64,000 nt of DNA from Nocardia cyriacigeorgica (GTDB taxonomy: Bacteria > Actinomycetota > Actinomycetes > Mycobacteriales > Mycobacteriaceae): assembly GCF_005863245.1 (NCBI RefSeq), contig NZ_VBUT01000005.1, forward strand, positions 186,001 through 250,000, in the 5' to 3' direction. Made by a program: the position numbers and the translations under genes. Below the pieces are notes generated by a model that worked only from the letters and a program-made list of their open reading frames with translations, had not been told where the DNA came from and did not search any database. The stretch's first letter is position 1; each line of letters opens with the position of its first letter. Positions 27,887-41,300 of this stretch are shown piece after piece.

Positions 27887-30095
27887 GTGTTCGGACTGAC
27901 CAGGCGGCGCAGCCGGCAGATTCTGGCCGTGTTCGCGGTGCTCGCACTGGCCATGGGAATGCTGAGCTCGACCCTGTTCGACAAGGTGCAGGGCGGCGGA
28001 TATATCGCCCCCGACAGCGAATCCAGCAAAGCCACCGAGGCATTGGCCGACGAATTCGGGCAGGCACCGCCGAACCTGGTGCTGCTGGTGGAGGCCGACC
28101 GGCGGCCCATCGACGACGACGAGGTGGCCACGGCCGCAACCGAACTGGTCGACCAGCTGAAGGGCGAGGCAGGCGTCACCGGCGTCGCCTCCTTCTGGAC
28201 CGACAAGACACCGGCACTGCGTAGCGCCGACGGCCGCAAGGGCCTGATCGTGGCCAGCATCCTCGGCGACGAAGCCGAGGTCGACCGCCGGGTCGGCGAT
28301 ATCGCCGAACGCTTCGAGGGCAGCCACGGCCCGGTCGAGGTCCGCATCGGTGGCTACGCCATGCTGCTGCGCGAAACCGTGCAGCAGAGCGAAAAAGACG
28401 TGGTGATGGGCGAATCCATCGCCTTCCCGATCACCCTGATCGCCTTGCTGTTCGTCTTCGGCGGCCTGGTCGCGGCCAGCCTGCCGCTGCTGGTCGCCAT
28501 GGTCACGGTGATGATCACCATGGGCACGCTGTGGCTGATCGCCCTGGTCACCGATCTGGCCGCCACCGCGACCAATGTCGCCACCCCTGCTCGGGCTCGG
28601 TCTCGCGATCGACTACAGCCTGCTGATGATCAACCGGTTCCGCGACGAGCTGGTCGCGGGCACCGATCCCGGCCCCGCGGTCGCGGCCACCATGCGCTCG
28701 GCCGGCCGCACGGTCGCCTTCTCCGCCGCCACCGTCGCCGTCGCGCTGTCGGGGCTGTTGTTCTTCCCGCTGCTCGCGGTGCGCTCGATGGGGTACGCCG
28801 GTCTCGCCGTGGCGCTGATCGCGGCGACCGTCTCGCTGACGGTGCTGCCGGCGATCCTGTATCTGGTCGGCACCCGCATCGACAAGGGCCAGCTCGGCTG
28901 GTTCTTCCGGGCCCCGCGGCCCGCACCCGGCGAAGGTTTCTGGCATCGCCTGGCCACCGCGGTCATGCGCAGGCCCGTGCCGATCGGGCTCGCCGTCGCG
29001 GCGCTGCTGCTGATGCTCGGCGCACCGTTCCTCGGCATCAAACTCGGCTTCCCCGACGAACGTTCGCTGCCGGAGTCGATGAACAACCGTCAGGTCACCG
29101 AGGCGATCCAGCGCGATTTCACCGTCACCGAACAGAGCGGACTGTTCGTCGTGCTGCCCGAGGACAAGTCCGGCCTCGACGCCTACGCCCGCCGGATCTC
29201 CGATATCGACGATGTGCAGCGGGTCGACACCGCGACCGGCAGCTACGCCCACGGCGGCCTGCTCGCCCCGGCCGCCGACGTGCACGAGCAGTTCGCCACC
29301 GACTCCGCCGCCTACCTGTCGGTGGTGCCCGACACCACCGACCCGGAGGTGCTGGATCGAATCGTGGACGACGTGCGCGCGGCCGAGGCGCCGTCGACGG
29401 TACTGGTCGGTGGTGTGGCGGCCGCCAATGCCGATGCCATCGACGAGGTGATCTCGACCCTGCCGATCGCGCTCGGGTTCGTCATCCTGGTGATGCTGGT
29501 GGTGCTGTTCCTGCTCACCGGCAGCGTGGTGCTGCCACTGCTGGCGGTCGTGCTCAGCTTCCTCAGCCTCACCGCGACCTTCGGCGCGCTGGTCTGGATC
29601 TTCCAGGACGGGCATCTGTCCGGCCTGCTCGATTTCACCGTCACCGGGGATCTGCCCGCCACGGTGCCGGTCATGCTCTTCGGCGTCGCCTTCGGCCTGG
29701 CCATGGACTATCAGGTCTTCCTGCTGGCCCGCATCCGCGAGGAATACGACCAGACCGGCAAGAACGAGGTCGCCATCGCGGTCGGCCTGGAACGCATCGG
29801 CCGCATCGTCACCGCCGCCGCGGTGCTGATCTCGCTGGTGTTCCTCGGCTTCCTCGCCTCCGACATCACCTTCATGAAGGCGTTCGGCGTCGGTCTGCCG
29901 CTGGCGGTGCTGGTGGACGCGACCCTGGTGCGCGGATTCCTGCTGCCCGCGGCGATGAAGGTGCTCGGCGACTGGAACTGGTGGGCGCCCGGGCCGCTGC
30001 GCCGCCTGCATGAGCGGTACGGCCTGGACGAGGGTCCGTCGCTGCCGCCCACTCCGGCCGACAAGGACGACTGGCGCCAGCCCGTCGGCGTCTGA
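27887..30095 (+). pseudogene. MMPL/RND-family lipid transporter, frameshifted
   Basis: An RND-superfamily MMPL transporter of about 735 residues if joined, expected to export lipids or drugs. The N-terminal helix, first periplasmic loop and helices up to VTDLAATATNVAT are in one frame. LLGLGLAIDYSLLMINRFRDEL and the whole second half are in another. The junction has one extra C in CCCC at 28584-28587; removing it restores the family sequence NVATLLGLGLAIDYSLL. The rest is intact, which favours a homopolymer sequencing error or a very recent mutation. The GTG at 27887 follows AGGGAAAAC. Confidence 0.85.
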
Positions 30096-30098
30096 CAA

Positions 30099-30136
30099 CA
30101 ACGGTGGTGTCCGCGAAGGCGCGGACACCACCGTTG
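30099..30136. terminator. bidirectional terminator, 17-pair stem
   Basis: The arms at 30099-30115 and 30120-30136 are perfectly complementary around AAGG, between the convergent MMPL and SDR genes. Confidence 0.9.
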
Positions 30137-30148
30137 CTCCTGCGTCTG

Positions 30149-30913
30149 TCAGATTCCGCCGGTGGAGAGCAGACCGCCGTCGACGCGCACGGTCTCACCG
30201 GTGATCCAGCCGGATTCCTCCGACACCAGGAATCCGATCAGCCGCGCCACATCCTCGGGCGCACCGAGCCGCTTCAACGGATACACCTTCGCCGCGGCCT
30301 CCTCATCGGCCGAGTAGAGCGCGTCGGCGAAGGAGGTCTTGACCACGCCGGGCGCCACCGCGTTCACCCGGATCTTCGGCCCGAGCTGCCAGGCCAGCTC
30401 CTCGGTGAGCCGGATGAGCGCGGCCTTGGACGCGCCGTAGGCGGCGATCACGCCGGTGGAGCGGATACCGGCCACGCTGGCCACATTCACCACCGCGCCA
30501 CCGTGCTCACCCATCCAGGCCCGGTAGGCCTGCTGGATGTAGCCGAGGGCGGCGACCACGTTGACGTCGAAGATCTTGCGCACGGCGTCCAGATCGGCGT
30601 CCATGAGGGAGCCGTAGACCGGGTTGATGCCGGTGTTGTTGATCAGGATGTCGAGCGAACCGAATTCGGTCACCGCGCGATCCACCGCGGCGGCGCGCGC
30701 GTCGGCGTCGCCGGAATTGCCCGCCAGCGCCACCACCTCACCCTGATGGCCGAGTTCGCGCAGCTGCGCGGCCGCCTGCTCCAGCGGTTCCGCCTTGCGC
30801 GCGGTGATCAGCACGTTCGCGCCCCGGCGCAGCAGCTCGGCGGCCACCGCGTGCCCGATTCCGCGGCTGGCTCCGGTCACCAGCGCGCTCTTGCCCAACA
30901 GATCCGTAGTCAT
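30149..30913 (-). CDS. FabG-like short-chain dehydrogenase/reductase
   Basis: A 254-residue classical SDR: cofactor motif TGASRGIGH near residue 14, NNTG at about 92, catalytic serine segment VNVASVAG and YGASK near residue 160, and the C-terminal GSSEESGWITGETVRVDGG-like ending. It is closest in style to FabG-type 3-oxoacyl reductases, though many act on other alcohols or ketones. It is encoded alone, convergent with the MMPL gene and divergent from the ABC-F gene. Confidence 0.85.
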   Translation of the reverse strand: MTTDLLGKSALVTGASRGIGHAVAAELLRRGANVLITARKAEPLEQAAAQLRELGHQGEVVALAGNSGDADARAAAVDRAVTEFGSLDILINNTGINPVYGSLMDADLDAVRKIFDVNVVAALGYIQQAYRAWMGEHGGAVVNVASVAGIRSTGVIAAYGASKAALIRLTEELAWQLGPKIRVNAVAPGVVKTSFADALYSADEEAAAKVYPLKRLGAPEDVARLIGFLVSEESGWITGETVRVDGGLLSTGGI

Positions 30914-31166
30914 GTGATGTCACGTTACTTCAGTCGCTGATCAGGTGGCGTCCGACTGGTGGCGGTCTCTGAAGTGCGGAGGCTGCGTTCATCGAGGCGC
31001 CGACGGGTCAGAGCAGATCGCAATAACCGTGCGCCGGGCGAGGGTAACGGCTCTCACGTCCGCCGGATGCCGGGAGTGCGGGGTGCGGCAGGTAAAATCG
31101 GTGGTTCTTGTGCGCATCACATCGCACAATCGAGCAGCATCCCCACCACCCGCCGAGGAGACATCT

Positions 31167-32798
<1,632 letters not shown>

Positions 32799-32879
32799 TT
32801 TTCATCACCGGATTCCGTTGATCACGGCCTCCGGAGTGCTTAGCCTGGAATGACGCTGCTCGGCGACTCGGAGGAAGCC

Positions 32880-33125
32880 ATGAGCGACAGGCCGGCACAC
32901 AGAGCCACATCGGGAAAGACCACCCTGGGTAAGGGCACACGCGTCACAGGAAAGTCGCGCGACCGCCTGCAATCGCAGTTGAAGAAGCAATACGAGGCGG
33001 GCGCGAGCATTCGCTCCTTGGCGCGCGCGACCGGCCGCTCCTACGGCTTCATTCACAACGTGCTGGTGGAGTCGCATGTGCAGCTCCGCAGCCGCGGCGG
33101 AGCCAACCGGCGCAAAGCCCAGTAA
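32880..33125 (+). CDS. small helix-turn-helix protein, Rv1473A-like
   Basis: An 81-residue basic protein. The C-terminal half ASIRSLARATGRSYGFIHNVLVE is a helix-turn-helix of the kind found in resolvase-type and Lsr2-like DNA-binding domains. The N-terminal part is a lysine- and arginine-rich tail. It corresponds by position to Rv1473A beside the ABC-F gene. GGAGGAAG (32868-32875) precedes the ATG. It probably binds DNA, with unknown targets. Confidence 0.8.
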   Translation: MSDRPAHRATSGKTTLGKGTRVTGKSRDRLQSQLKKQYEAGASIRSLARATGRSYGFIHNVLVESHVQLRSRGGANRRKAQ

Positions 33126-33143
33126 TCACACCTCGGGGATACC

Positions 33144-33178
33144 GCGCACCGGTGGTGCGGCGGTGTCTGCCGGTGCGC
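33144..33178. terminator. bidirectional terminator
   Basis: GCGCACCGG (33144-33152) and CCGGTGCGC (33170-33178) pair between the convergent HTH and ATP-grasp genes. Confidence 0.65.
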
Positions 33179-33183
33179 GCAGG

Positions 33184-34146
33184 TCATCGCTCGGCGACCG
33201 CACCATCGCCGAGTACCAGCAGGTTGGCCAGGCTGGTGAAGATGGGCAGCCCGGTCTTGATCTCCAGGTACGCGAACTGGCCCTGCGGATTGACCTCGAG
33301 GAAGTAGTACTCGCCGTCCACGCCCAGGCGCAGATCCAGCACGCCGAAGCTCAGGCCGAGCGCGCCCATGAGGATCGCCAGTGATTTGCTCACCGAGGCG
33401 GGCAGTTGATCGGGCGCGAACTCGACCGAGGTGTCCAGCCGCGAATCGACGTGCCCGGCTCCGGCCTGGGAGTCGATGCGGACCGTCCACGCCACCCCGT
33501 CGACCCACACCACCCGCAGATCGCATTGCGCGACGACATAGTCCTGGAAGATGGTCGGCGCGCTGCGGATCCCGGCGAGCCTGGCCAGATCGGCTTCGGC
33601 GACGATCCTGGTCTCGGCGAACTCGGCCCTGCTGGTGCCGGTGCGTTTGTAAACCACTGCGCCGGGCCGTGATTCGATGAAGCTGCGGGCCTCGTCCGGA
33701 TCATTGGTGATCAATGTCTCCGGGATCGCGAACCCGGCCCGGTGCGCGGTCTCGAGCTGGACGATCTTGCGGTTGGCGGTGCGATCGTTGCCGGGGTCGT
33801 TGACCCACAGCGCGGGGATCGACCACAGCAGGCCCTGGATGAACCCATCGCATTCGGCCTGCCGGAACGCGTCGTCGGTGGCGCGCACGCCGGCGGGCAC
33901 CTGGCTCGGTTGCGGGCGCCGCCACCACACCGAGCGCACCTCGTCGAGGCCGATGAGATGCGACATCGACCGTGAGGTGCCGAGCCGGTCGAGCCGGAAA
34001 CTACCGGACTCGCGCGGAAAATCACGCAGATCCAACTGAATCGGGTTGACGCCGTGTTGTTCTCGCAGCGTCGCCGCCATGGCGGTCGCGTGCAGATCGT
34101 CGGATTCGGAGACGATCAATACCGAACCCGTCCGGTGAGCGGCCAC
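33184..34146 (-). CDS. ATP-grasp peptide ligase, MvdC/MvdD (graspetide maturase) family
   Basis: A 320-residue ATP-grasp enzyme. The N-terminal domain has RSVWWRRP, characteristic of ribosomal-peptide maturases. The ATP-binding part includes AVVYKRTGTS, and the C-terminal metal site is in VLDLRLGVDGEYYFLEVNPQGQFAYLEIKTGLPI. Such enzymes install ester or amide crosslinks between acidic and Ser/Thr/Lys side chains of a precursor peptide. The GTG at 34146 begins just before GSVLIVSES. It lies 11 bases after the stop of a 149-residue candidate precursor gene. No transporter, protease or methyltransferase gene is next to it. Confidence 0.85.
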   Translation of the reverse strand: MAAHRTGSVLIVSESDDLHATAMAATLREQHGVNPIQLDLRDFPRESGSFRLDRLGTSRSMSHLIGLDEVRSVWWRRPQPSQVPAGVRATDDAFRQAECDGFIQGLLWSIPALWVNDPGNDRTANRKIVQLETAHRAGFAIPETLITNDPDEARSFIESRPGAVVYKRTGTSRAEFAETRIVAEADLARLAGIRSAPTIFQDYVVAQCDLRVVWVDGVAWTVRIDSQAGAGHVDSRLDTSVEFAPDQLPASVSKSLAILMGALGLSFGVLDLRLGVDGEYYFLEVNPQGQFAYLEIKTGLPIFTSLANLLVLGDGAVAER

Positions 34147-34157
34147 CTGCCCGCCGC

Positions 34158-34607
34158 TCAGTCGAGGCTGTCGCAGTTGATGCCGTCGTCGCTGCCCGCC
34201 TGCGATTTCGTCTGGCAATAGGTGAATGTCGCGCCGGTGCCCGGTGCGTCGAGCAGCTGGAGTTCGTCGGCCCAGGACTCGGTGAGCTCACGTAGTAGGT
34301 CGTCGCCGAAGGCGGGTGAGGGTGGGGAGGCCAGCGTCATCGGCCGGTCGACGACGTCGATGCGCAGCCTGCGGGTGAAGTCGGCGGTGGCGCCGGGGCG
34401 GATGTCGACCAGCACCGGCCGTCCCGGCGCGGCGGCGGTGGTGTCGGATTCGAGTACCCGCAGCACATCGGCGCGCCGGAAGGTCCACGTCCCCTCGGCC
34501 ACCCGGACGGTGATGTCGCGTTCCGACTGGGCCACGAGCATGCCCTGCAATGCGGGAACACGGTCACCGGTCGCCGCGGGGCCGGGGAAGTGGATGGCAT
34601 CGGTCAT
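34158..34607 (-). CDS. candidate graspetide precursor with long N-terminal domain
   Basis: A 149-residue protein I do not recognise. Residues 20-92 look like a small beta-rich folded domain (ITVRVAEGTWTFRRADVLRV), 99-119 an acidic helix (FGDDLLRELTESWADELQ), and 120-149 a flexible Gly/Ser/Thr/Asp tail. The tail holds nucleophiles T124, T127, T129, T133, K134, S135, S139 and S147, acids D140, D141, D146 and D149, and cysteines C131 and C145. This leader-helix-core layout, immediately before an MvdD-type ligase, suggests the modified substrate. It is much longer than typical graspetide precursors. GGAG lies eight bases before the ATG. Confidence 0.7.
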   Translation of the reverse strand: MTDAIHFPGPAATGDRVPALQGMLVAQSERDITVRVAEGTWTFRRADVLRVLESDTTAAAPGRPVLVDIRPGATADFTRRLRIDVVDRPMTLASPPSPAFGDDLLRELTESWADELQLLDAPGTGATFTYCQTKSQAGSDDGINCDSLD

Positions 34608-34924
34608 GGTGGAAACTCCGATCTGCTCATGATTTGCCAGGACCCCCGAGCGTGCTCTGGATCATATCGCGTGCGGGGTTGTCCACGGCCCGGATCGCGA
34701 GATTTACCGTGGCTCCGGCAAACCGGAATTGCGCGCGGGAACCACTAGCGCCGAAAGATTTTCGGTGCGGTGGCGCGACAGGGCGCGCAATCACATGGCT
34801 ATCGCGCGCGCGGCGCACCCGCCTGCGGGTTTTGCCCGAAAGTGGCGTGCGCCCGCTTTCCGAGCGCGGTCAGACCCGGACGGGTTTCACAAAGTGCGAT
34901 GCCGGCCGCCGCCTGCGGTGCCGG
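34608..34924. other. noncoding stretch upstream of the ATP-grasp locus
   Basis: About 320 bases between the candidate precursor gene and the thioesterase terminator. The composition is less GC-rich than its surroundings in places (for example around 34650-34710). No coding frame with family features is seen. It should contain the promoter of the ATP-grasp operon; I could not pick a convincing -10/-35 pair. Confidence 0.4.
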
Positions 34925-34954
34925 CAGCACCGGCGACCGTCGTCGCCGGTGCTG
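34925..34954 (-). terminator. terminator after the thioesterase gene
   Basis: CAGCACCGGCGAC and its complement pair over 13 bases with a CGTC loop, directly following the stop codon at 34955-34957. Confidence 0.85.
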
Positions 34955-35371
34955 TCAGAGCCCGAGCAGTTCGGTGCGATCGGTGAGTGCGCGGAAGCGC
35001 TCGCGGGGATCGGCGACGAGCTTGCGGGCCGACAGATCGAGCAGCCCGCCGGTGACGCGGAACTCCGCGGCGATGGTGCCGTCGAGTTTGCGGATCTGCT
35101 GGCGGATGCCGAAGATCTTGCCCTCCTGCCAGTCGAACTCGCAGGTGATCTCGACTTCGTCGCCGCCGCGCAGTTCGCGCAGGTACTTGATGTTCTGCTC
35201 GAGCACCACCGGGCCGACGCCGCTGGCGATCAGCTTGTCCTGGCTCACCCCGGCCGCCCGCAGCAGCTCCCATCGCGCGTGTTCGGCGTACTGGAGGTAT
35301 ACGGCCTGGTTCAGGTGGCCCTGAGTGTCGAGCTCGTATCCGCGGACGATGACGGGGACGGAGAAGGTCAT
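34955..35371 (-). CDS. 4HBT-type acyl-CoA thioesterase
   Basis: A 138-residue hotdog-fold thioesterase of the 4-hydroxybenzoyl-CoA/YbgC type. The N-terminal VRGYELDTQGHLNQAVYLQYAEHARWELL is the family signature, with the aspartate in ELDTQGHLN as the catalytic acid. It hydrolyses acyl-CoA in the cytoplasm; chain-length preference is unknown. It is separate from the cupin gene upstream (70-base gap) and ends at a strong terminator, so it is not part of the ATP-grasp operon. Confidence 0.85.
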   Translation of the reverse strand: MTFSVPVIVRGYELDTQGHLNQAVYLQYAEHARWELLRAAGVSQDKLIASGVGPVVLEQNIKYLRELRGGDEVEITCEFDWQEGKIFGIRQQIRKLDGTIAAEFRVTGGLLDLSARKLVADPRERFRALTDRTELLGL

Positions 35372-35440
35372 GCCTTGGCGAACCCCGGGCCGGGACGCAA
35401 TGTTCCCGGCCGCGGTGATATCCGTGTCACAGCGCGGGAT

Positions 35441-35938
35441 TCAGCGACGGCCCGCGGTGCGTTCGCGCCACCAGTGCGGCGCGTCGACGAAGTGATTGTC
35501 GAACTCGTCCTGGGCGGCGCCGAGGTCGGCGAGCGTGGCCTCGCCGCGGGCGACGCGGTCCAGCAGCCGGAAGTAGTCGAACCGCTGCACGCCGGGCATC
35601 AGCGCGATCAGGACTCGGGCCCCGCTGTCGGGCGTCGCGCCGAAGGCGTGCGCCATACGCCGCGGGACCACGATCGATCCGCCGGCGCCCACGGTGATGA
35701 TCTGCTCGCCCGCCAGCAGTTGCAGTTCACCGTCGGCGACGTAGAACAGCTCGTCGGAGCGGGTGTGATAGTGCGGCGCCGCGCCGTCGGCGCCGCGGCC
35801 CAAGGTGACTTCGACGGTGCTGACCGAGCCGCCGGTGTCGTCGGAGTCGATGAGCAGGCGCACCCGAGTGTTTTCGGTGCCGAGCGGTTCGGCCTCCTGT
35901 GGCTGACGAATGGCGGCCTCGCGTTCCGGTGTCGGCAT
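35441..35938 (-). CDS. cupin-domain protein
   Basis: A 165-residue single-domain cupin. The first cupin motif is APHYHTRSDELFYVADGELQLL, with two His and a Glu for metal binding, and the second includes MAHAFGATPD with one His. Members are dioxygenases, isomerases or small-ligand sensors. It is divergent from a MarR regulator, with palindromic sites between the genes, so it is probably induced by the MarR ligand. The C-terminal 50 residues form a helical extension. Confidence 0.83.
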   Translation of the reverse strand: MPTPEREAAIRQPQEAEPLGTENTRVRLLIDSDDTGGSVSTVEVTLGRGADGAAPHYHTRSDELFYVADGELQLLAGEQIITVGAGGSIVVPRRMAHAFGATPDSGARVLIALMPGVQRFDYFRLLDRVARGEATLADLGAAQDEFDNHFVDAPHWWRERTAGRR

Positions 35939-35950
35939 GATTGCTCCAAA

Positions 35951-35981
35951 AGTTCGTTAGTTGATAATTAGACACCGAACT
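35951..35981. promoter_or_regulatory. MarR-type operator between cupin and MarR genes
   Basis: TAGTTGATAATTA (35958-35970) is a near-palindrome of MarR type. It is embedded between AGTTCG (35951-35956) and CGAACT (35976-35981), which form a perfect outer repeat. Confidence 0.6.
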
Positions 35982-36007
35982 ATATCTTGGCGAATAGAAT
36001 CCTGTCC

Positions 36008-36517
36008 ATGACCGATCCGACACCCGATGCGGTGGACGCCATCGCCGCGCAATGGCGCCGTGAACGGCCCGACCTCGAGCTGGAGGCGATGGCCGTGCTC
36101 GGACGGCTGGCCCGGTTCGAGGCGCTGGCGCGCCGTGAGATCGAAGCGGTGTTCACCGCCCACGGCTTGCAGCGCGGTGAGTTCGATGTGCTGGCGGCAC
36201 TGCGCCGGGCCGGCGCGCCGTTCGAGCTGAACCCGTCCGTGCTGGCCGACACGCTCATGCTGTCGCGGGCCGGTATGACCGGGCGGCTGGACCGGCTGGA
36301 ATCGGCCGGGCTGGTGCGCCGCATCGCCGACGCCGCCGACCGCCGGGCCATCCGGGTGGCGCTGACCGAGACCGGGCGCGAGCTGATCGACACCGTCGTC
36401 ACCGAGCACACCGAGAACGAAACCCGGTTGCTGTCGGTGCTTTCCGCCGCCGACCGCCGCGAGCTGGACCGCATCGTCCGGGCCCTGCTCGCCGGATGGG
36501 AATCCGATTCGCCCTAG
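36008..36517 (+). CDS. MarR family transcriptional regulator
   Basis: A 169-residue winged-helix regulator: FDVLAALRRAGAPFELNPSVLADTLMLSRAGMTGRLDRLESAGLVRRIADAADRRAIRVALTETG contains the recognition helix and wing (DRRAIRVALT). It acts as a dimer. It is divergent from the cupin gene, and the operator-like dyads between them support local repression relieved by a small aromatic or phenolic ligand (typical of the family; inference). Confidence 0.92.
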   Translation: MTDPTPDAVDAIAAQWRRERPDLELEAMAVLGRLARFEALARREIEAVFTAHGLQRGEFDVLAALRRAGAPFELNPSVLADTLMLSRAGMTGRLDRLESAGLVRRIADAADRRAIRVALTETGRELIDTVVTEHTENETRLLSVLSAADRRELDRIVRALLAGWESDSP

Positions 36518-36634
36518 CCGGGGCGTGAGCGCAGGCACAATTGGGGTAGTTCGCTACTCGGGCGCCGGTCGTGGCCCGGCCGATACGTTGGGTGCCCTGC
36601 CGAGCGGTGGCGGGCCGGTGAGGAGGGACGGGCG

Positions 36635-37426
36635 ATGATCGACATCATCACGCTGCGCGGAACCGGGGAGCCACGCGATCCCGGCGGCGCCCCGACGGGC
36701 ATGCTCCGCGATGTCACGAAACTGCTCGACCCGCAACGGTTCCGGTGTTTCGAACCGGACTGGCCGGCCTCGGTCGGCCCGTCACCGGATGTGTGGGGTC
36801 CCTCGCTGGAGACCTCGGTGCGGTTGGGCACGGCCGCCGGCGTCGCCGCGATCCAGGAATCGCCGAATGTGTGTGGGCTGCTGAGCTATTCGCTGGGGTC
36901 GATCTGCGCGAGCAAGATCCTCGAAGGCGTGCGGGCGGGAACCTACACCAATACCGACGGCAGTCCGCTCGAGATCGCCTTCGTGGTGAACTTCGCCAAT
37001 CCGCTGCGCCGCGCGGGCGAATCGGTGGGCGATCTGTGCCCGCCCGATACCTTCGGCCTGCACGGTCAGCGCGGCGACTGGCCCGATCTCGCGGTCCGCG
37101 AATACGCCAACCCCGGCGACATCATCACCTCGGTGCGCGCGGATTCACCGCTGCGCATCATCGACGTCGGGATTTCGCCGTTCTCGTTCGTGGAGGGCGC
37201 CCGGATCGGGAACGTGGCGCCGCTGATCTTCGCCGAACTGCTGCGTTTCCTGCTGATCGATCCACTCGCCAACGCTGCCCGCTACGCCGAGGCGGTGCAC
37301 GGGGTGATCGGTTACCTCACGCCGTGGCCCGACGGCCAGCACGTGCTGTACTCCGGCCACGACATGCCGGGTACCGGCGTGCTGTGGACGACCCACGCCG
37401 CGAACTACCTCAACGCGACGTTCTGA
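36635..37426 (+). CDS. LysB/cutinase-like alpha/beta hydrolase
   Basis: A 263-residue hydrolase resembling mycobacteriophage LysB and cutinase-type esterases. The nucleophile lies in GLLSYSLGSICASKIL (about residue 89). NFANPLRRAGESVGDLCPP is LysB-like, YANPGDIITS carries the catalytic Asp, and a late His occurs in DGQHVLYSGHDMP. LysB cleaves the mycolyl-arabinogalactan ester in the cell envelope. No signal peptide is present, which fits a phage lysin origin or a cytoplasmic role. AGGAGG lies nine bases before the ATG. No other phage gene is nearby, so it is either domesticated or a relic. Confidence 0.7.
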   Translation: MIDIITLRGTGEPRDPGGAPTGMLRDVTKLLDPQRFRCFEPDWPASVGPSPDVWGPSLETSVRLGTAAGVAAIQESPNVCGLLSYSLGSICASKILEGVRAGTYTNTDGSPLEIAFVVNFANPLRRAGESVGDLCPPDTFGLHGQRGDWPDLAVREYANPGDIITSVRADSPLRIIDVGISPFSFVEGARIGNVAPLIFAELLRFLLIDPLANAARYAEAVHGVIGYLTPWPDGQHVLYSGHDMPGTGVLWTTHAANYLNATF

Positions 37427-37439
37427 CCCAGCGCACCGC

Positions 37440-38006
37440 TCACTCCCTGCGGCGCACCGACGCCTCGACCAGATCCAGTACGGCGGAGAGGTTTTCGTTG
37501 GTGTGCCCGGAGGCGATGCGCGCGATGAGCCCGTCCAATACCAGGTCCAGATAGCCGAGCAGCACATCGGTCGGCACATCGTCGCGCAGCGCGCCGGCGG
37601 CCTTGCGGCGTTCCAGGCGGGCCAGCGTCGCGGCGGTCAATTCGGCCGAACGCTGCGTCCAGCCGGCCCGGAATTCCGGATCGGTGCGCAGCCTGCGCGC
37701 GATCTCGAGCCGGGTGCCGAGCCAGTTGAACTGCTCGGGATTGGCCAGCATGTCCCGCATGACCTGCACGATGCCCTGATTGGCCGCGACATCGGCCATC
37801 CGCTCGGCGTCTTCCTGGGCGAGGGCGAGGAACAGCGCGTCCTTGTCGCGGAAGTGATGGAAGATCGCACCGCGCGAGAGCCCGATGGCCTCCTCCAGTC
37901 GGCGCACGGTGGCGCCGTCGTAGCCGAATTCGGCGAAGCAGCGCCGGGCACCGTCGAGTATCTGGCTGCGCCGGGCAGCGAGGTGATCGTCACTGACCTT
38001 CGGCAT
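37440..38006 (-). CDS. acnR: TetR family regulator, AcnR-like
   Basis: A 188-residue TetR-family repressor with HTH YDGATVRRLEEAIGLSRGAIFHHFRDKDALF. It lies directly downstream of the aconitase gene on the same strand, as acnR does in Corynebacterium and Rv1474c in M. tuberculosis. A sequence matching the AcnR motif at 15 of 16 positions lies in the acn promoter (41123-41138). It should repress aconitase and respond to citrate-type effectors. GGGAG precedes the ATG. Confidence 0.85.
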   Translation of the reverse strand: MPKVSDDHLAARRSQILDGARRCFAEFGYDGATVRRLEEAIGLSRGAIFHHFRDKDALFLALAQEDAERMADVAANQGIVQVMRDMLANPEQFNWLGTRLEIARRLRTDPEFRAGWTQRSAELTAATLARLERRKAAGALRDDVPTDVLLGYLDLVLDGLIARIASGHTNENLSAVLDLVEASVRRRE

Positions 38007-38066
38007 GGTGCGAACTCCCTGGGAGTCGGGTGCGAACGAGAAATATCGGATCGAAGGAATGCGCGA

Positions 38067-38100
38067 AGGTCCGCGCACCGCGGGCACGGTGCGCGGACCT
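38067..38100 (-). terminator. terminator between acn and acnR
   Basis: AGGTCCGCGCACC (38067-38079) and its complement (38088-38100) form a 13-pair stem with an 8-base loop, downstream of acn and its duplicated tail. Confidence 0.8.
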
Positions 38101-38133
38101 CACTCTGCGCTACGACCGGAACCGGTCGCGATG

Positions 38134-41138
<3,005 letters not shown>

Positions 41139-41300
41139 TGAACGCGCCGGGGCGTCGTTCCGGCGCCGGTCGGCGTGGCGAGTGGCGCCGATGCGACACT
41201 GCGTCGCGTACTGTGCCACGTGAGCTGTCGGGGCGGCCGGTCCGGACGGACGGCCCCTTCGGCGTGCTCATCCGCAGTGTAGGAGACCCCGTCGCCTCGC

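Noticed and set aside
28575..30095. Second, independent MMPL gene
   Set aside because: It lacks the first helix and loop, and continues the upstream frame exactly after a one-base correction.
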